Source: an uncultured Collinsella sp. (GTDB lineage Bacteria > Actinomycetota > Coriobacteriia > Coriobacteriales > Coriobacteriaceae). From it: a DNA stretch of 23,433 nt. Made by a program: the position numbers and the translations under genes. The DNA is taken from the NCBI GenBank assembly GCA_900554645.1, contig USIE01000019.1, positions 1 through 23,433 on the forward strand. Direction: 5' to 3'. The notes beneath the pieces were generated by a model that saw nothing but the letters and a program-made list of their open reading frames with translations, ran no database searches and was not told the origin of the DNA. Of the stretch, positions 1 through 7,259 are shown piece after piece; the stretch's first letter is position 1, and every line of letters begins with the position of its first letter.

Positions 1-104
1 TCTTTCATGCAGCAGGGGCTCTCAATGTTTTTATGTCCTGCTCATATCGTCTGTGCCGGCACCTGGGGACACTCCTGCGATCGGAAAAATTCTTAAAAAA
101 GTTC

Positions 105-132
105 TTGCCCTTCGCTCATTCGTCCGTATAAT
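105..132 (+). promoter_or_regulatory. Promoter of tRNA-Asn
   Basis: A -35 box TTGCCC (105-110) lies 16 bp upstream of a perfect -10 box TATAAT (127-132). Transcription would start near 139, about 24 nt before the mature tRNA. The strong consensus match suits a stable RNA gene. I see no gene or clear signal in the 104 bases before it. Confidence 0.75.
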
Positions 133-162
133 AAACTTCGTTGCTTGAGAGCACGCACCTAT

Positions 163-237
163 TCCTCGGTAGCTCAATGGTAGAGCACGCGGCTGTTAAC
201 CGCGCTGTTGTAGGTTCGAGTCCTACCCGGGGAGCCA
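163..237 (+). tRNA. tRNA-Asn (anticodon GUU)
   Basis: The full cloverleaf folds by eye. The acceptor stem is TCCTCGG with CCGGGGA (one T-G pair). The D stem is GCTC (172-175) with GAGC (183-186). The anticodon stem is CGCGG (188-192) with CCGCG (200-204) around the loop CTGTTAA, giving anticodon GTT at 195-197, which reads asparagine codons. The T loop contains GTTCGAG. The 3' CCA (235-237) is encoded in the DNA. It has its own promoter just upstream and an intrinsic terminator 7 nt downstream, so it appears to be a single-gene unit. Confidence 0.97.
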
Positions 238-243
238 GGTTGT

Positions 244-273
244 AAAACCCGTCGCATTTGCGGCGGGTTTTTT
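244..273 (+). terminator. Rho-independent terminator of tRNA-Asn
   Basis: A 12-bp stem, AAAACCCGTCGC (244-255) with GCGGCGGGTTTT (260-271), contains one G-T pair, has a 4-nt loop ATTT, and runs into a T-rich end (268-273). It lies directly after the tRNA. Confidence 0.9.
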
Positions 274-369
274 CATGCCGCGATTGCTCGGTGCCAACGT
301 TGCCATATCAACATTTCGTGTCGAGGATGTAATCGCGAACCCCGTCACCTCAACATGGCGCGGTCGTTG

Positions 370-375
370 TAGAAT
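370..375 (+). promoter_or_regulatory. Candidate -10 box for the Asp23–fakA–recG run
   Basis: TAGAAT (370-375) lies about 57 nt before the chosen start of the Asp23-family gene. No convincing -35 box is seen 16-18 bp upstream, so this is only a candidate. Confidence 0.35.
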
Positions 376-431
376 ATTGGAATGATTGCTCCCACGACAT
401 GGTGCTGCGAGCACCAGAAAAGGAGATTCTT

Positions 432-788
432 GTGTCTGAGACCATTAACGGCAGCCTGAGCGTCTCGAACGACGTAATTGCCGATATTGCCGGTTATGCC
501 GCGATGACGTGCTACGGCGTCGTCGGTATGGCTGAGCAGCTCCAGGGCGCCGAGAGCGTGCGCCTGCTTGCCGGACAGCGCCTCCGCAAGGGCGTGCTTG
601 TCTCCGCCGACGAGAACGGCCTCACGGTCGATCTGCACGTCGTGCTCGAGAACGGCGTTAACATGAAGTCCGTCTGCCACAATCTTTCGAGCTCCGTTGC
701 CTTCACCCTGCAGGAGATCGCCCAGATCGATCCTGCCAGCCTTAAGATCGGCATCCACATCGACGCGCTCAAGAGCCGTCTGAACTAG
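432..788 (+). CDS. Asp23/Gls24 family envelope stress response protein
   Basis: A 118-residue protein of the Asp23/Gls24 (DUF322, YloU) family. Recognisable features are the N-terminal segment with DVIADIAGYAAMTCYGVVGM, the central ENGLTVDLHVVLENGVNM strand region and the C-terminal helix ending in VNxxIDxL-like sequence (here IGIHIDALKSRLN). Family members are small alkaline-shock or envelope-associated proteins. Their usual neighbour is a DhaL-domain kinase, as here. The start chosen is GTG 432 because AAGGAG (420-425) lies 6 nt upstream; an ATG at 399 in the same frame would add 11 residues but has no ribosome binding site. The gene is followed after 27 nt by the fakA-like gene, so they are probably co-transcribed. 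The biochemical role is unknown beyond the family link. Confidence 0.88.
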   Translation: MSETINGSLSVSNDVIADIAGYAAMTCYGVVGMAEQLQGAESVRLLAGQRLRKGVLVSADENGLTVDLHVVLENGVNMKSVCHNLSSSVAFTLQEIAQIDPASLKIGIHIDALKSRLN

Positions 789-815
789 CATCCGAACACG
801 GAGATTTCACCACTC

Positions 816-2477
816 ATGATTGCAAAGACCATTCGCACCTGTTTTCCGATCGCTGCGGCTGCCGTTTCCGACAAGGCCGAGGAGATCAATAAGCTCAACG
901 TCTTCCCCGTACCCGACGGTGACACCGGCACCAACATGTCGCTCACGCTCGCCTCGGTGACCAAGGAGCTCTCTGCGCTTCCCGCCGACGCCGACATGGA
1001 GGCCATTGCCGGCGCCATCACCCACGGCTCCCTCATGGGCGCCCGCGGCAACTCCGGCGTCATCACCTCGCAAATCCTGCGTGGCGTGGCCGAGGGCCTT
1101 GTCTCTGCCGACGAGCCCGTTACGTCTGCCAATATCGCCTTTGCCTTCCGTCGTGCCGTCAAGGTCGCCTTCCAAGCCGTTCGTAAGCCCATCGAGGGCA
1201 CGATCCTCACGGTCCTGCGCGATGTCTCGACCAAGGCCGACGAGTGCGAGAAGAAGAAGTTCTCGGCCGAGGACGCGCTCGACGCCATCGTTGTCGAGGC
1301 CTATCAGTCTGTCGCCCGCACGCCCGACCTGCTGCCCGTTCTCAAGGAGAACGGCGTGGTCGACTCTGGCGCCTTTGGCTTTGCCATTTTCCTCGAGAAC
1401 TTCGTGGCTGCCGCTCTTGGCCGTAGCACCGTGGTCGAGGATTTCTCCGCTACGTTTGATTCTGCCGGCTCTGCCCGCGACGCGGCTCTCGATCGCGTTG
1501 AGATCGAGGCCAACGACGACTGGGAGGGCTCGGAGTTCCGTTACTGCAACGAGTTCCTCTTTAAGGCCGACGCCCCGTTTGACGAGGACGAGTGCCTTAA
1601 GTTCCTGGGTTCTATGGGCGACTGCGAGCTGCTCGTGGGTGCTTACCCCGACTACAAGATCCACGTGCACTCTAACACCCCCAACCTGGTGCTCGAGCAC
1701 ATGCTGCAGCTTGGTCAGATCTATGAGGTCTTTATCCACAACATGGAGATGGAGGCCCACGACCGTACCGCCAAGATCCACGAGGATCAGGAGAAGGCCG
1801 CCGAGCCCGCGAAGGCCCTGGGCTTTGTCGCCGTTGCCGCCGGCTCCGGCGAGGCCGATATCCTCAAGTCCCTGGGTGTCGATGTGATCGTGTCGGGCGG
1901 CCAGACCATGAATCCCTCGACCGCCGACCTGCTGGGCGCCGTGGACCAGGTCAACGCGACCTCGGTCATCATCCTGCCCAACAACGGCAACATCCGCATG
2001 GCTGCCGAGGCCGCTGCCTCCGCCTGCACCGATAAGAAGGTCGCCGTCGTTCCCACCAAGACCGTCCCGCAGGCCTTCTCCGCGCTGTTCGCGGTACTGC
2101 CCGATTCTGAGCTCGAGGATGCCGTCGCCGCCATGGTTGACGCCATCAGCGAGGTCCGCGATGGCGAGGTCACCCGCGCCGTGCGCGATTCCAGCGCCTC
2201 TGATGGCTCGCCGATTCACTCCGGCGACGTTATGGGCATCATCGCCGGCTCTATCGACGTGGTCGGTTCCGATGTGAAGCAGGTCACGCTCGACTGCATT
2301 AACCGCATGCAGGAGGAAGAGGAAGGCGACGCGCTGACGATTCTGGCCGGCGAGGAGCTGTCCGACGAGGCCTTCCAGGAGATCGTCGATGCTATTGAGG
2401 AGGCTCAGCCCGACTTGGAGATTGACGCCCATCGTGGCGAGCAGCCGCTCTATCCCGTGATCTTCTCGATCGAGTAG
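816..2477 (+). CDS. fakA: DhaL/DAK2-domain fatty acid kinase (FakA/YloV family)
   Basis: A 553-residue protein matching the FakA/YloV family, which phosphorylates fatty acids held by a FakB carrier protein so they can enter phospholipid synthesis. The N-terminal kinase domain has NVFPVPDGDTGTNM at residues 28-41, where the Asp residues of DGDTG bind the Mg-ATP, and GARGNSG around 75-81. The C-terminal half carries GGQTMNPS (361-368) followed by VIILPNNGNI, both family hallmarks. The start ATG 816 has GGAGA at 800-804, a rather long spacing of 11 nt. It sits between Asp23 and recG, an order well known from Firmicutes. No fakB (DegV-like) gene is in this window, so the carrier must be encoded elsewhere. 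The exact substrate is inferred from the family. Confidence 0.9.
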   Translation: MIAKTIRTCFPIAAAAVSDKAEEINKLNVFPVPDGDTGTNMSLTLASVTKELSALPADADMEAIAGAITHGSLMGARGNSGVITSQILRGVAEGLVSADEPVTSANIAFAFRRAVKVAFQAVRKPIEGTILTVLRDVSTKADECEKKKFSAEDALDAIVVEAYQSVARTPDLLPVLKENGVVDSGAFGFAIFLENFVAAALGRSTVVEDFSATFDSAGSARDAALDRVEIEANDDWEGSEFRYCNEFLFKADAPFDEDECLKFLGSMGDCELLVGAYPDYKIHVHSNTPNLVLEHMLQLGQIYEVFIHNMEMEAHDRTAKIHEDQEKAAEPAKALGFVAVAAGSGEADILKSLGVDVIVSGGQTMNPSTADLLGAVDQVNATSVIILPNNGNIRMAAEAAASACTDKKVAVVPTKTVPQAFSALFAVLPDSELEDAVAAMVDAISEVRDGEVTRAVRDSSASDGSPIHSGDVMGIIAGSIDVVGSDVKQVTLDCINRMQEEEEGDALTILAGEELSDEAFQEIVDAIEEAQPDLEIDAHRGEQPLYPVIFSIE

Positions 2478-2487
2478 GCATCTGCCT

Positions 2488-4665
2488 ATGTCCGAGCTGT
2501 GCTCCGTGCCGCGCGTCTCGGAGCGTTTTGCCCAGAGCAATGCGCTCGACGAGGATATCGCGCGACTCAAATATGTTTCGGGTAAACGTGAGGAGGCCCT
2601 TCGCCGTCTGGGAATTCGGACGGTGGGGGACCTCCTTCTCCATATCCCTCATCGCTACCTGGACTTCACTCGCTCGTGGTCCATCGAGATGGCGCCCATC
2701 GGTACCGTGTGCACCATTATCGCCACGGTCGACCGCATCGTGCAAAAGCAGCCCCGTCCGCGCATGCAGGTGACTGAGGTTTCGCTCGTGGACGAGACCG
2801 GCGTGCTGCAAGTCGCCTTTTTTCGTCAGCCCTGGATTGCCCAGCAGCTCAAGCAGGGCGACCGCTTGGCCGTGATGGGCAAGGTCGAGTTTGCCTATGG
2901 CTTTAAGCAGATGGCCTCGCCTCACTTCGAGAAGCTCGAGGAGGGGCGTGCTGCCGGCACCATCCTGCCGGTCCACTATGTGAGTGACGGCGTGAGCCAG
3001 GCGTGGATGCGCCGTATCGTAAGCGGCGCGCTCGAGGTTGTCGGCAATCCGTTCGACCCCATTCCCGCGCCCCTGCGTGTCAAGCGTCGCCTGATGAGCA
3101 ACGCCCGCGCGCTGCGCTCAATCCACTTTCCCTCGAGCATGGCTGAGCGCGATATCGCGCGCGCACGGCTTGCCTACGAGGAGTGCCTCTACTTGCAGCT
3201 GGCGCTGCGCCTGCGCAACGACGGCGGCCTGGTCGATGTGGTGCCCTATGCCCACGCCGCGGGCGAGCACCTGGCCGCGCTTAAACAGGCCCTCCCGTTC
3301 TCGCTGAGCGACGAGCAGGAGGCCGCGTTTCAAGACATCCTGCATGATATGTGCGATGGCGAGCGTGTGATGAATCGTCTGCTGCTGGGCGATGTCGGTA
3401 CCGGTAAGACGGCCGTTGCCGCCTGTGCGCTGGCTGTTGCGGCCGATAGCAGCACCCAGGCCTGTGTCATGGCGCCTACGGGCGTGTTGGCACGTCAGTA
3501 TGCCGACAAGACCGGCCCTTTGCTCTCTCAGGCCGGTATGACGTGGGCGCTGCTGACGGGCGCCACCCCGGCGGCCGAGCGCGAGCGGATTCATGCTCAG
3601 CTCCAGTCCGGCGAGCTCGATGTGCTCTTTGGTACCCATGCCGTGCTTTCGGATAACGTGACATTCAACCATCTGTCGCTCGTCGTCATCGATGAGCAGC
3701 ACCGCTTTGGCGTTGGTCAGCGCAACGCCCTGCGCGCCAAGGGGCCCGGTGCCGATCTGCTCGTTATGACAGCCACGCCGATCCCGCGCACGCTGGCGCT
3801 TTCGGTCTACGGCGATCTTGACACGAGTATCATCCGCCACCGTCCTGTTCCCGGTGCCGGTGTCACCACGCGCGTGCTCACCGAATCGAGCCGCGACCTG
3901 GCCTATGGCGCTATCCGCGAGGCGCATGAAAAGGGACATCAGGCCTACGTGATCTGTCCGCTCGTGGAGCCGAGTGATTCGGCCGATGAGCTCGAGGACG
4001 TTCCCGGCATCGCCCGCGACGACGAAGGCCGCGTGACCGTGCCCGTGCCGTTGCATGACACGGCGACCGAGCTTGACCGCCTTTGTCTGGCACTGCCGGA
4101 TCTTACCATCGAGCGCCTTCACGGCCGTATGCCAGCGGGGGAGAAGGACCAGGTCATCGATGCTTTCAAGCGTGGCGAGATCGACGTGCTCGTCTCGACC
4201 ACGGTGGTTGAGGTGGGCGTTGACGTGCCCAACGCCACCGTCATGGTCATCGAAAACGGCGAGCGCTTTGGCTTGGCGGCGCTGCATCAGCTGCGTGGCC
4301 GTGTAGGCCGCGGTAGCGTCTCGGGCACGTGCTTGGTTATGACCCATTCAAAGGGCAATGGTGGCGCATCGGCGGCGCAAGAGCGACTCCAGTCGCTCGA
4401 AAAGACTGCAGACGGCTTTACGCTCGCGCAGATGGACCTGCGTCTGCGTCACGAGGGCGAGATTCTGGGCTACCGTCAACATGGCGGCGTGACCTTGCGT
4501 TTCGTCGACCTCGATGCCGACGAAGAGCTTATCGAGTGGGCCCATTTGGACGCGGTCGAGCTCTTGCGGTATGCTTGCAACCTTGACTCCGTGGCGACGC
4601 GCCCTCTGCGCGATGCGGTCGCCACGCGGTATCGACACATCTTTAAGGAGGTCAGCGGAGGATGA
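2488..4665 (+). CDS. recG: ATP-dependent DNA helicase RecG
   Basis: A 725-residue superfamily 2 helicase that reverses stalled replication forks and acts on branched recombination intermediates. The N-terminal part has the helix-hairpin motif LRRLGIRTVGDLLLHIPHRY and an OB-fold wedge domain. Helicase motifs follow: Walker A GDVGTGKT (residues 301-308), DEQH (402-405), TATPIPRTL (from 428), then TTVVEVGVDVPNATVMVIENGERFGL split over the second RecA-like domain, and the arginine-finger motif QLRGRVGRG (from 601). Its length is close to the family norm (about 690-730). The start ATG 2488 lies 10 nt after the fakA stop. The stop overlaps the rsmD start in an ATGA, so the two are translationally coupled. 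Confidence 0.97.
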   Translation: MSELCSVPRVSERFAQSNALDEDIARLKYVSGKREEALRRLGIRTVGDLLLHIPHRYLDFTRSWSIEMAPIGTVCTIIATVDRIVQKQPRPRMQVTEVSLVDETGVLQVAFFRQPWIAQQLKQGDRLAVMGKVEFAYGFKQMASPHFEKLEEGRAAGTILPVHYVSDGVSQAWMRRIVSGALEVVGNPFDPIPAPLRVKRRLMSNARALRSIHFPSSMAERDIARARLAYEECLYLQLALRLRNDGGLVDVVPYAHAAGEHLAALKQALPFSLSDEQEAAFQDILHDMCDGERVMNRLLLGDVGTGKTAVAACALAVAADSSTQACVMAPTGVLARQYADKTGPLLSQAGMTWALLTGATPAAERERIHAQLQSGELDVLFGTHAVLSDNVTFNHLSLVVIDEQHRFGVGQRNALRAKGPGADLLVMTATPIPRTLALSVYGDLDTSIIRHRPVPGAGVTTRVLTESSRDLAYGAIREAHEKGHQAYVICPLVEPSDSADELEDVPGIARDDEGRVTVPVPLHDTATELDRLCLALPDLTIERLHGRMPAGEKDQVIDAFKRGEIDVLVSTTVVEVGVDVPNATVMVIENGERFGLAALHQLRGRVGRGSVSGTCLVMTHSKGNGGASAAQERLQSLEKTADGFTLAQMDLRLRHEGEILGYRQHGGVTLRFVDLDADEELIEWAHLDAVELLRYACNLDSVATRPLRDAVATRYRHIFKEVSGG

Positions 4666-5318
4666 GAATCATCGGCGGCGAATGGCGCGGTCGCAAGATC
4701 GAGGAGCCCCGTGGTCGCGATGTCACCCGCCCCACGACTGATCGCGTGCGCGAGGCGTGCGCATCTATGGTCATGTCGGCATTCGACTTCGATTTGGACG
4801 AGGTCCGCGTGCTGGATGCGTTTGGCGGCTCCGGTGCCCTGGGCATCGAGATGCTCTCGCGCGGCGCCCGCTCGCTCACGACGTTTGAGATCGATCGAAA
4901 TGCCGCGCGTCTTATTACCAAGAATATCGAGTCGCTCTGCCGTGACCGTGCGCGTTGGCGCGTGGTGACGGGCGACATGCTGGCGAGTGCTTCGCGCGGT
5001 CGTGTTCCGGGCGGCCCCTTCGACTTGGTCCTGCTCGACCCGCCGTATGCCTTTGGCGCCGAGCCGGTCGAGGAACTGCTGCAGAACCTGGCTCAGCAGG
5101 GTCTGCTTGCACCTGGCGCTTTTGCCCTGTTTGAGCATGCCGCCGCCGATGCGGGCGCGCATCCGGTAGGCTTTGAGACTGTACGTGAGAAGCGCTACGG
5201 CATTACCTCGGTCGACCTGCTTCGTTGGGTCGGCGATGACGACGGTGAGGGCGATAGTGCCGTCACCGATGCTGATAACAACGATGCCACGACGTTTCAG
5301 GAGGACGCCCATGAATGA
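4662..5318 (+). CDS. rsmD: 16S rRNA (guanine966-N2)-methyltransferase RsmD
   Basis: A 218-residue class I methyltransferase that uses S-adenosylmethionine to methylate G966 of 16S rRNA during 30S assembly. The start MRIIGGEWRGRKI and TRPTTDRVREA are typical of RsmD. The SAM-binding loop is DAFGGSGALG (residues 52-61), and the catalytic DPPY is at 126-129. The last 25 or so residues are acidic and unrelated to the fold. It overlaps recG by 4 nt and coaD by 8 nt. The rsmD–coaD pair is a widespread conserved arrangement. Confidence 0.95.
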   Translation: MRIIGGEWRGRKIEEPRGRDVTRPTTDRVREACASMVMSAFDFDLDEVRVLDAFGGSGALGIEMLSRGARSLTTFEIDRNAARLITKNIESLCRDRARWRVVTGDMLASASRGRVPGGPFDLVLLDPPYAFGAEPVEELLQNLAQQGLLAPGAFALFEHAAADAGAHPVGFETVREKRYGITSVDLLRWVGDDDGEGDSAVTDADNNDATTFQEDAHE

Positions 5319-5808
5319 CACCATCAACCGCGTGATCGTCCCGGGCACCTTTGATCCCATCACGTTTGGCCATATCGATGTGATCCGCCGCGCCCGACGC
5401 ATCTTTCCCAGCGTGATCGTCGCTGTTGCCGAGTCGCAGGGTAAAAACGGTGTGGGCACCACGTTTATGCTCGATGAGCGCGTGGCGCTGGCCCGCGAGG
5501 CGCTCGGTGATATCGACGGCGTCGAGGTCCTGCCCTTTACCGGCCTCTTGGTCGACTTCGCTCGTGAGCAGGGGGCGGGGGCCGTGGTCAAGGGTCTGCG
5601 CGCCATGACCGACTTTGAGTATGAGCTGCAGCAGGCCGACCTTAACTATCGCCTGGATAGTGAGCTGGAGTCCATCTTTGTCATGAGTGCGCCGCAGTAC
5701 GGCTATATCTCGAGCTCGGTCGTTCGCCAGATCGCCTCGCTCGGCAGTGACGTATCGACGTTTGTCCCGTCCAACGTGGTCGAAGCGCTCAAACATCGCT
5801 TTTCGTGA
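5311..5808 (+). CDS. coaD: Phosphopantetheine adenylyltransferase
   Basis: A 165-residue enzyme that joins 4'-phosphopantetheine and ATP to make dephospho-CoA, the penultimate step of coenzyme A synthesis. The nucleotidyltransferase signature GTFDPITFGH is at residues 12-21. GLRAMTDFEYELQQADLN in the middle and ISSSVVR at 133-139 are diagnostic of CoaD. The start ATG 5311 is set by AGGAGG (5299-5304) 6 nt upstream; a longer in-frame reading from 5173 would add 46 residues that simply read through the rsmD gene in another frame. It overlaps the end of rsmD by 8 nt. Confidence 0.96.
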   Translation: MNDTINRVIVPGTFDPITFGHIDVIRRARRIFPSVIVAVAESQGKNGVGTTFMLDERVALAREALGDIDGVEVLPFTGLLVDFAREQGAGAVVKGLRAMTDFEYELQQADLNYRLDSELESIFVMSAPQYGYISSSVVRQIASLGSDVSTFVPSNVVEALKHRFS

Positions 5809-5830
5809 CGTTTCTTATTGCCTGGTGGCA

Positions 5831-5841
5831 TGTGGTAAACT
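5831..5841 (+). promoter_or_regulatory. Candidate extended -10 promoter for the SepIVA-like gene
   Basis: TGTGGTAAACT ends in a -10-like TAAACT (5836-5841) preceded by TGG, the TGn of an extended -10. It lies about 35 nt before the start codon. No good -35 at normal spacing is seen. The same TGTGGTA lead-in recurs before rpmF. Confidence 0.4.
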
Positions 5842-5876
5842 AGCACGATGATATGTTACCTATGAAAGGAGACCGG

Positions 5877-6374
5877 ATGCCGGGCGAGAATTTTCCTGGC
5901 GATAGGATCGTCAGCTTGGTCGATGAGCTCGAAGGGCTGATCGAGGAAGCCAAGCCGCCTTTCGGCAAGAACGCTCAGTTCAAGGTCATCGACGCCGACG
6001 TGTTCTTCAACATCCTCGACGAGATCCGCATGAGCTATCCCGAGGAGTGGCAGAAGTCCCGCCGTATCCTTAAGGAGCGCGAGGAGCTTATGGCTTCCGC
6101 CGCCGCTCAGGCCGATTCCATCATCGCCGACGCTCAGCAGCAGGCCCTCACCATTGCCGGTGAGCAGGAGATCGTCCGCCTTGCGCAGCAGCAGGCCGAC
6201 GACATCCGCGATCGTGCCCAGCAGTACGAGCGCGAGACGCGTTATGCTGCCGAGGACTACGCAGAGCAGGTCTTTACGCACCTGGAGGAGAACCTCAAGA
6301 GCCTGACCGGCACCGTTACCCGTTGCCGTCAGCAGCTCAACGAGGGTGCCGCCCAGCAGAATGGTCAGTGGTAA
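5877..6374 (+). CDS. SepIVA-like coiled-coil protein (DivIVA-related)
   Basis: A 165-residue soluble protein. Residues about 1-60 form a short domain (EGLIEEAKPPFGKNAQFKVI, then DADVFFNILDEIRMSYPEEW). Residues about 60-150 are a long Ala/Gln/Glu-rich coiled coil with EIVRLAQQQADDIRDRAQQY and a Tyr-rich segment ending in a VFTHLEENLKSLTGTV helix. The pattern of IVRxAxxxAxxI, then an aDDY-like motif and a KTLxTVxRxRxxL-like end resembles the actinobacterial SepIVA family, which in mycobacteria takes part in septation and polar growth. The slot between coaD and DUF177–rpmF is the same as in mycobacteria. The start ATG 5877 is supported by AAAGGAGA (5865-5872); an upstream in-frame ATG at 5853 has no binding site. 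A role in division here is inferred, not shown. Confidence 0.75.
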   Translation: MPGENFPGDRIVSLVDELEGLIEEAKPPFGKNAQFKVIDADVFFNILDEIRMSYPEEWQKSRRILKEREELMASAAAQADSIIADAQQQALTIAGEQEIVRLAQQQADDIRDRAQQYERETRYAAEDYAEQVFTHLEENLKSLTGTVTRCRQQLNEGAAQQNGQW

Positions 6375-6928
6375 TGGCTGAGTTCCCGAGCGTTACCGTC
6401 GATCTTTCCGAGCAGCTCGAGTTTCCTGGAGATTCGTATCCGCTGACCGGTAAGGTCGATGTCGCCACCTACACGGTGGGCGAGAAGGAGTACCAGCTAC
6501 AGGACGGCATCGACTACGACGTTGTCTTTACCAATGCCGGTACCGGTGTCTTGCTCACGGGCATGGTTCGCGCGCACGCCACCGGCGAGTGCGACCGTTG
6601 CCTGGAGCCCGCCTCGTTTGATATCGCCGGCGAGATCGAGGAGTTCTACCTCTTTGAGGAGCCCGAGGATCCCGAGGCCTACGAGGACGGCTACGAGCTC
6701 CTGGGTGAGGACCGTATCGTTGATCTGGGTGAGCCTATCAATGACGCGGTCGTTATGGACACGCCGTTTGTGGTGCTCTGCAAGCCCGATTGCCGTGGTC
6801 TGTGCCCCACATGCGGTTGCAATCTCAACGTCGAGCAATGCGATTGCGCCGCCCAGGCAGAGGCAGAATGGGCCGCTGCCACGGAAAATCCATTTGCAGC
6901 ATTGAAGAATCTCAAGCTTGATGAGTAA
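6374..6928 (+). CDS. DUF177 (YceD-like) protein
   Basis: A 184-residue DUF177 protein, the family that usually precedes rpmF and is linked to 23S rRNA/ribosome assembly in bacteria and plastids. The middle has HATGECDRCLEPASFDI, and an acidic stretch EEPEDPEAYEDGYELL follows. The C-terminal cysteine cluster is CKPDCRGLCPTCGCNLN, starting at Cys136, and very likely binds metal; a further CDC follows. The start ATG 6374 overlaps the stop of the SepIVA-like gene by one base (TAATG), pointing to translational coupling, and there is no strong Shine-Dalgarno sequence. A longer reading from 6323 is unlikely because it lies inside the preceding gene. Confidence 0.88.
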   Translation: MAEFPSVTVDLSEQLEFPGDSYPLTGKVDVATYTVGEKEYQLQDGIDYDVVFTNAGTGVLLTGMVRAHATGECDRCLEPASFDIAGEIEEFYLFEEPEDPEAYEDGYELLGEDRIVDLGEPINDAVVMDTPFVVLCKPDCRGLCPTCGCNLNVEQCDCAAQAEAEWAAATENPFAALKNLKLDE

Positions 6929-6931
6929 AAC

Positions 6932-6942
6932 TGTGGTAGTAT
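6932..6942 (+). promoter_or_regulatory. Candidate extended -10 promoter for rpmF
   Basis: TGTGGTAGTAT ends in TAGTAT (6937-6942), preceded by TGG. It lies 51 nt before the rpmF start and just after the DUF177 stop, and matches the element before the SepIVA-like gene. The -35 region is not convincing. Confidence 0.4.
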
Positions 6943-6992
6943 CGCTACTTGCGCGTAATCGCCACACTGGATAGTTCATAAGGAAGGTCACT

Positions 6993-7172
6993 ATGCCCGT
7001 ACCTAAACAAAAGCAGGGTCGTATCCGCACTCACACCCGTCGTTCCGCCAACATGAAGATTTCGGCTGCGGCTCAGTCCACGTGCCCCCGTTGCGGTGCT
7101 GTCAAGCTCCCGCATCACGTGTGCCCCAGCTGCGGTTTCTACAAGGACCGCGAGGTTATCGTTACCGAGTAA
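6993..7172 (+). CDS. rpmF: 50S ribosomal protein L32
   Basis: A 59-residue L32 protein beginning MPVPKQKQGRIRTHTRRSAN. The zinc-ribbon form is present, with CPRC at residues 31-34 and CPSC at 44-47, so this is the zinc-binding (C+) version. The strong Shine-Dalgarno AAGGAAGG (6980-6987) lies 5 nt before the ATG. DUF177 followed by rpmF is a nearly universal pairing. A candidate promoter of its own lies upstream, which would allow higher expression than that of its neighbours. Confidence 0.97.
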   Translation: MPVPKQKQGRIRTHTRRSANMKISAAAQSTCPRCGAVKLPHHVCPSCGFYKDREVIVTE

Positions 7173-7181
7173 CGGTATACT
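7160..7181 (+). promoter_or_regulatory. Candidate plsX promoter with palindrome
   Basis: A 15-bp palindrome CGTTACCGAGTAACG (7160-7174) spans the rpmF stop codon and abuts a -10-like TATACT (7176-7181). Transcription would start near 7188 and pass through the hairpin at 7213-7239. There is no obvious -35 box, so activity is uncertain. Confidence 0.35.
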
Positions 7182-7212
7182 CTGGATGCGATGCCGTTCC
7201 AAATGGAACCAC

Positions 7213-7243
7213 AATGGCCGGCTCAATGAGTCGGCCATTTTTG
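7213..7243 (+). terminator. Intrinsic terminator or attenuator between rpmF and plsX
   Basis: A 12-bp stem, AATGGCCGGCTC (7213-7224) with GAGTCGGCCATT (7228-7239) and one G-T pair, closes on a 3-nt loop and is followed by TTTTTG. It ends only about 20 nt before the plsX start, leaving no room for a promoter between them. Confidence 0.8.
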
Positions 7244-7259
7244 TATAAGGAGCATGTAT

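Noticed and set aside
807..2570. A 587-codon open frame on the minus strand opposite fakA
   Set aside because: It is antisense to a clearly recognisable gene, its translation is repetitive Gly/Leu/Asp/Arg-rich with no family motif, and such shadows are expected in GC-rich coding DNA.
5173..5310. An N-terminal extension of CoaD
   Set aside because: The extra residues are rsmD sequence read in another frame, and an AGGAGG site marks ATG 5311.
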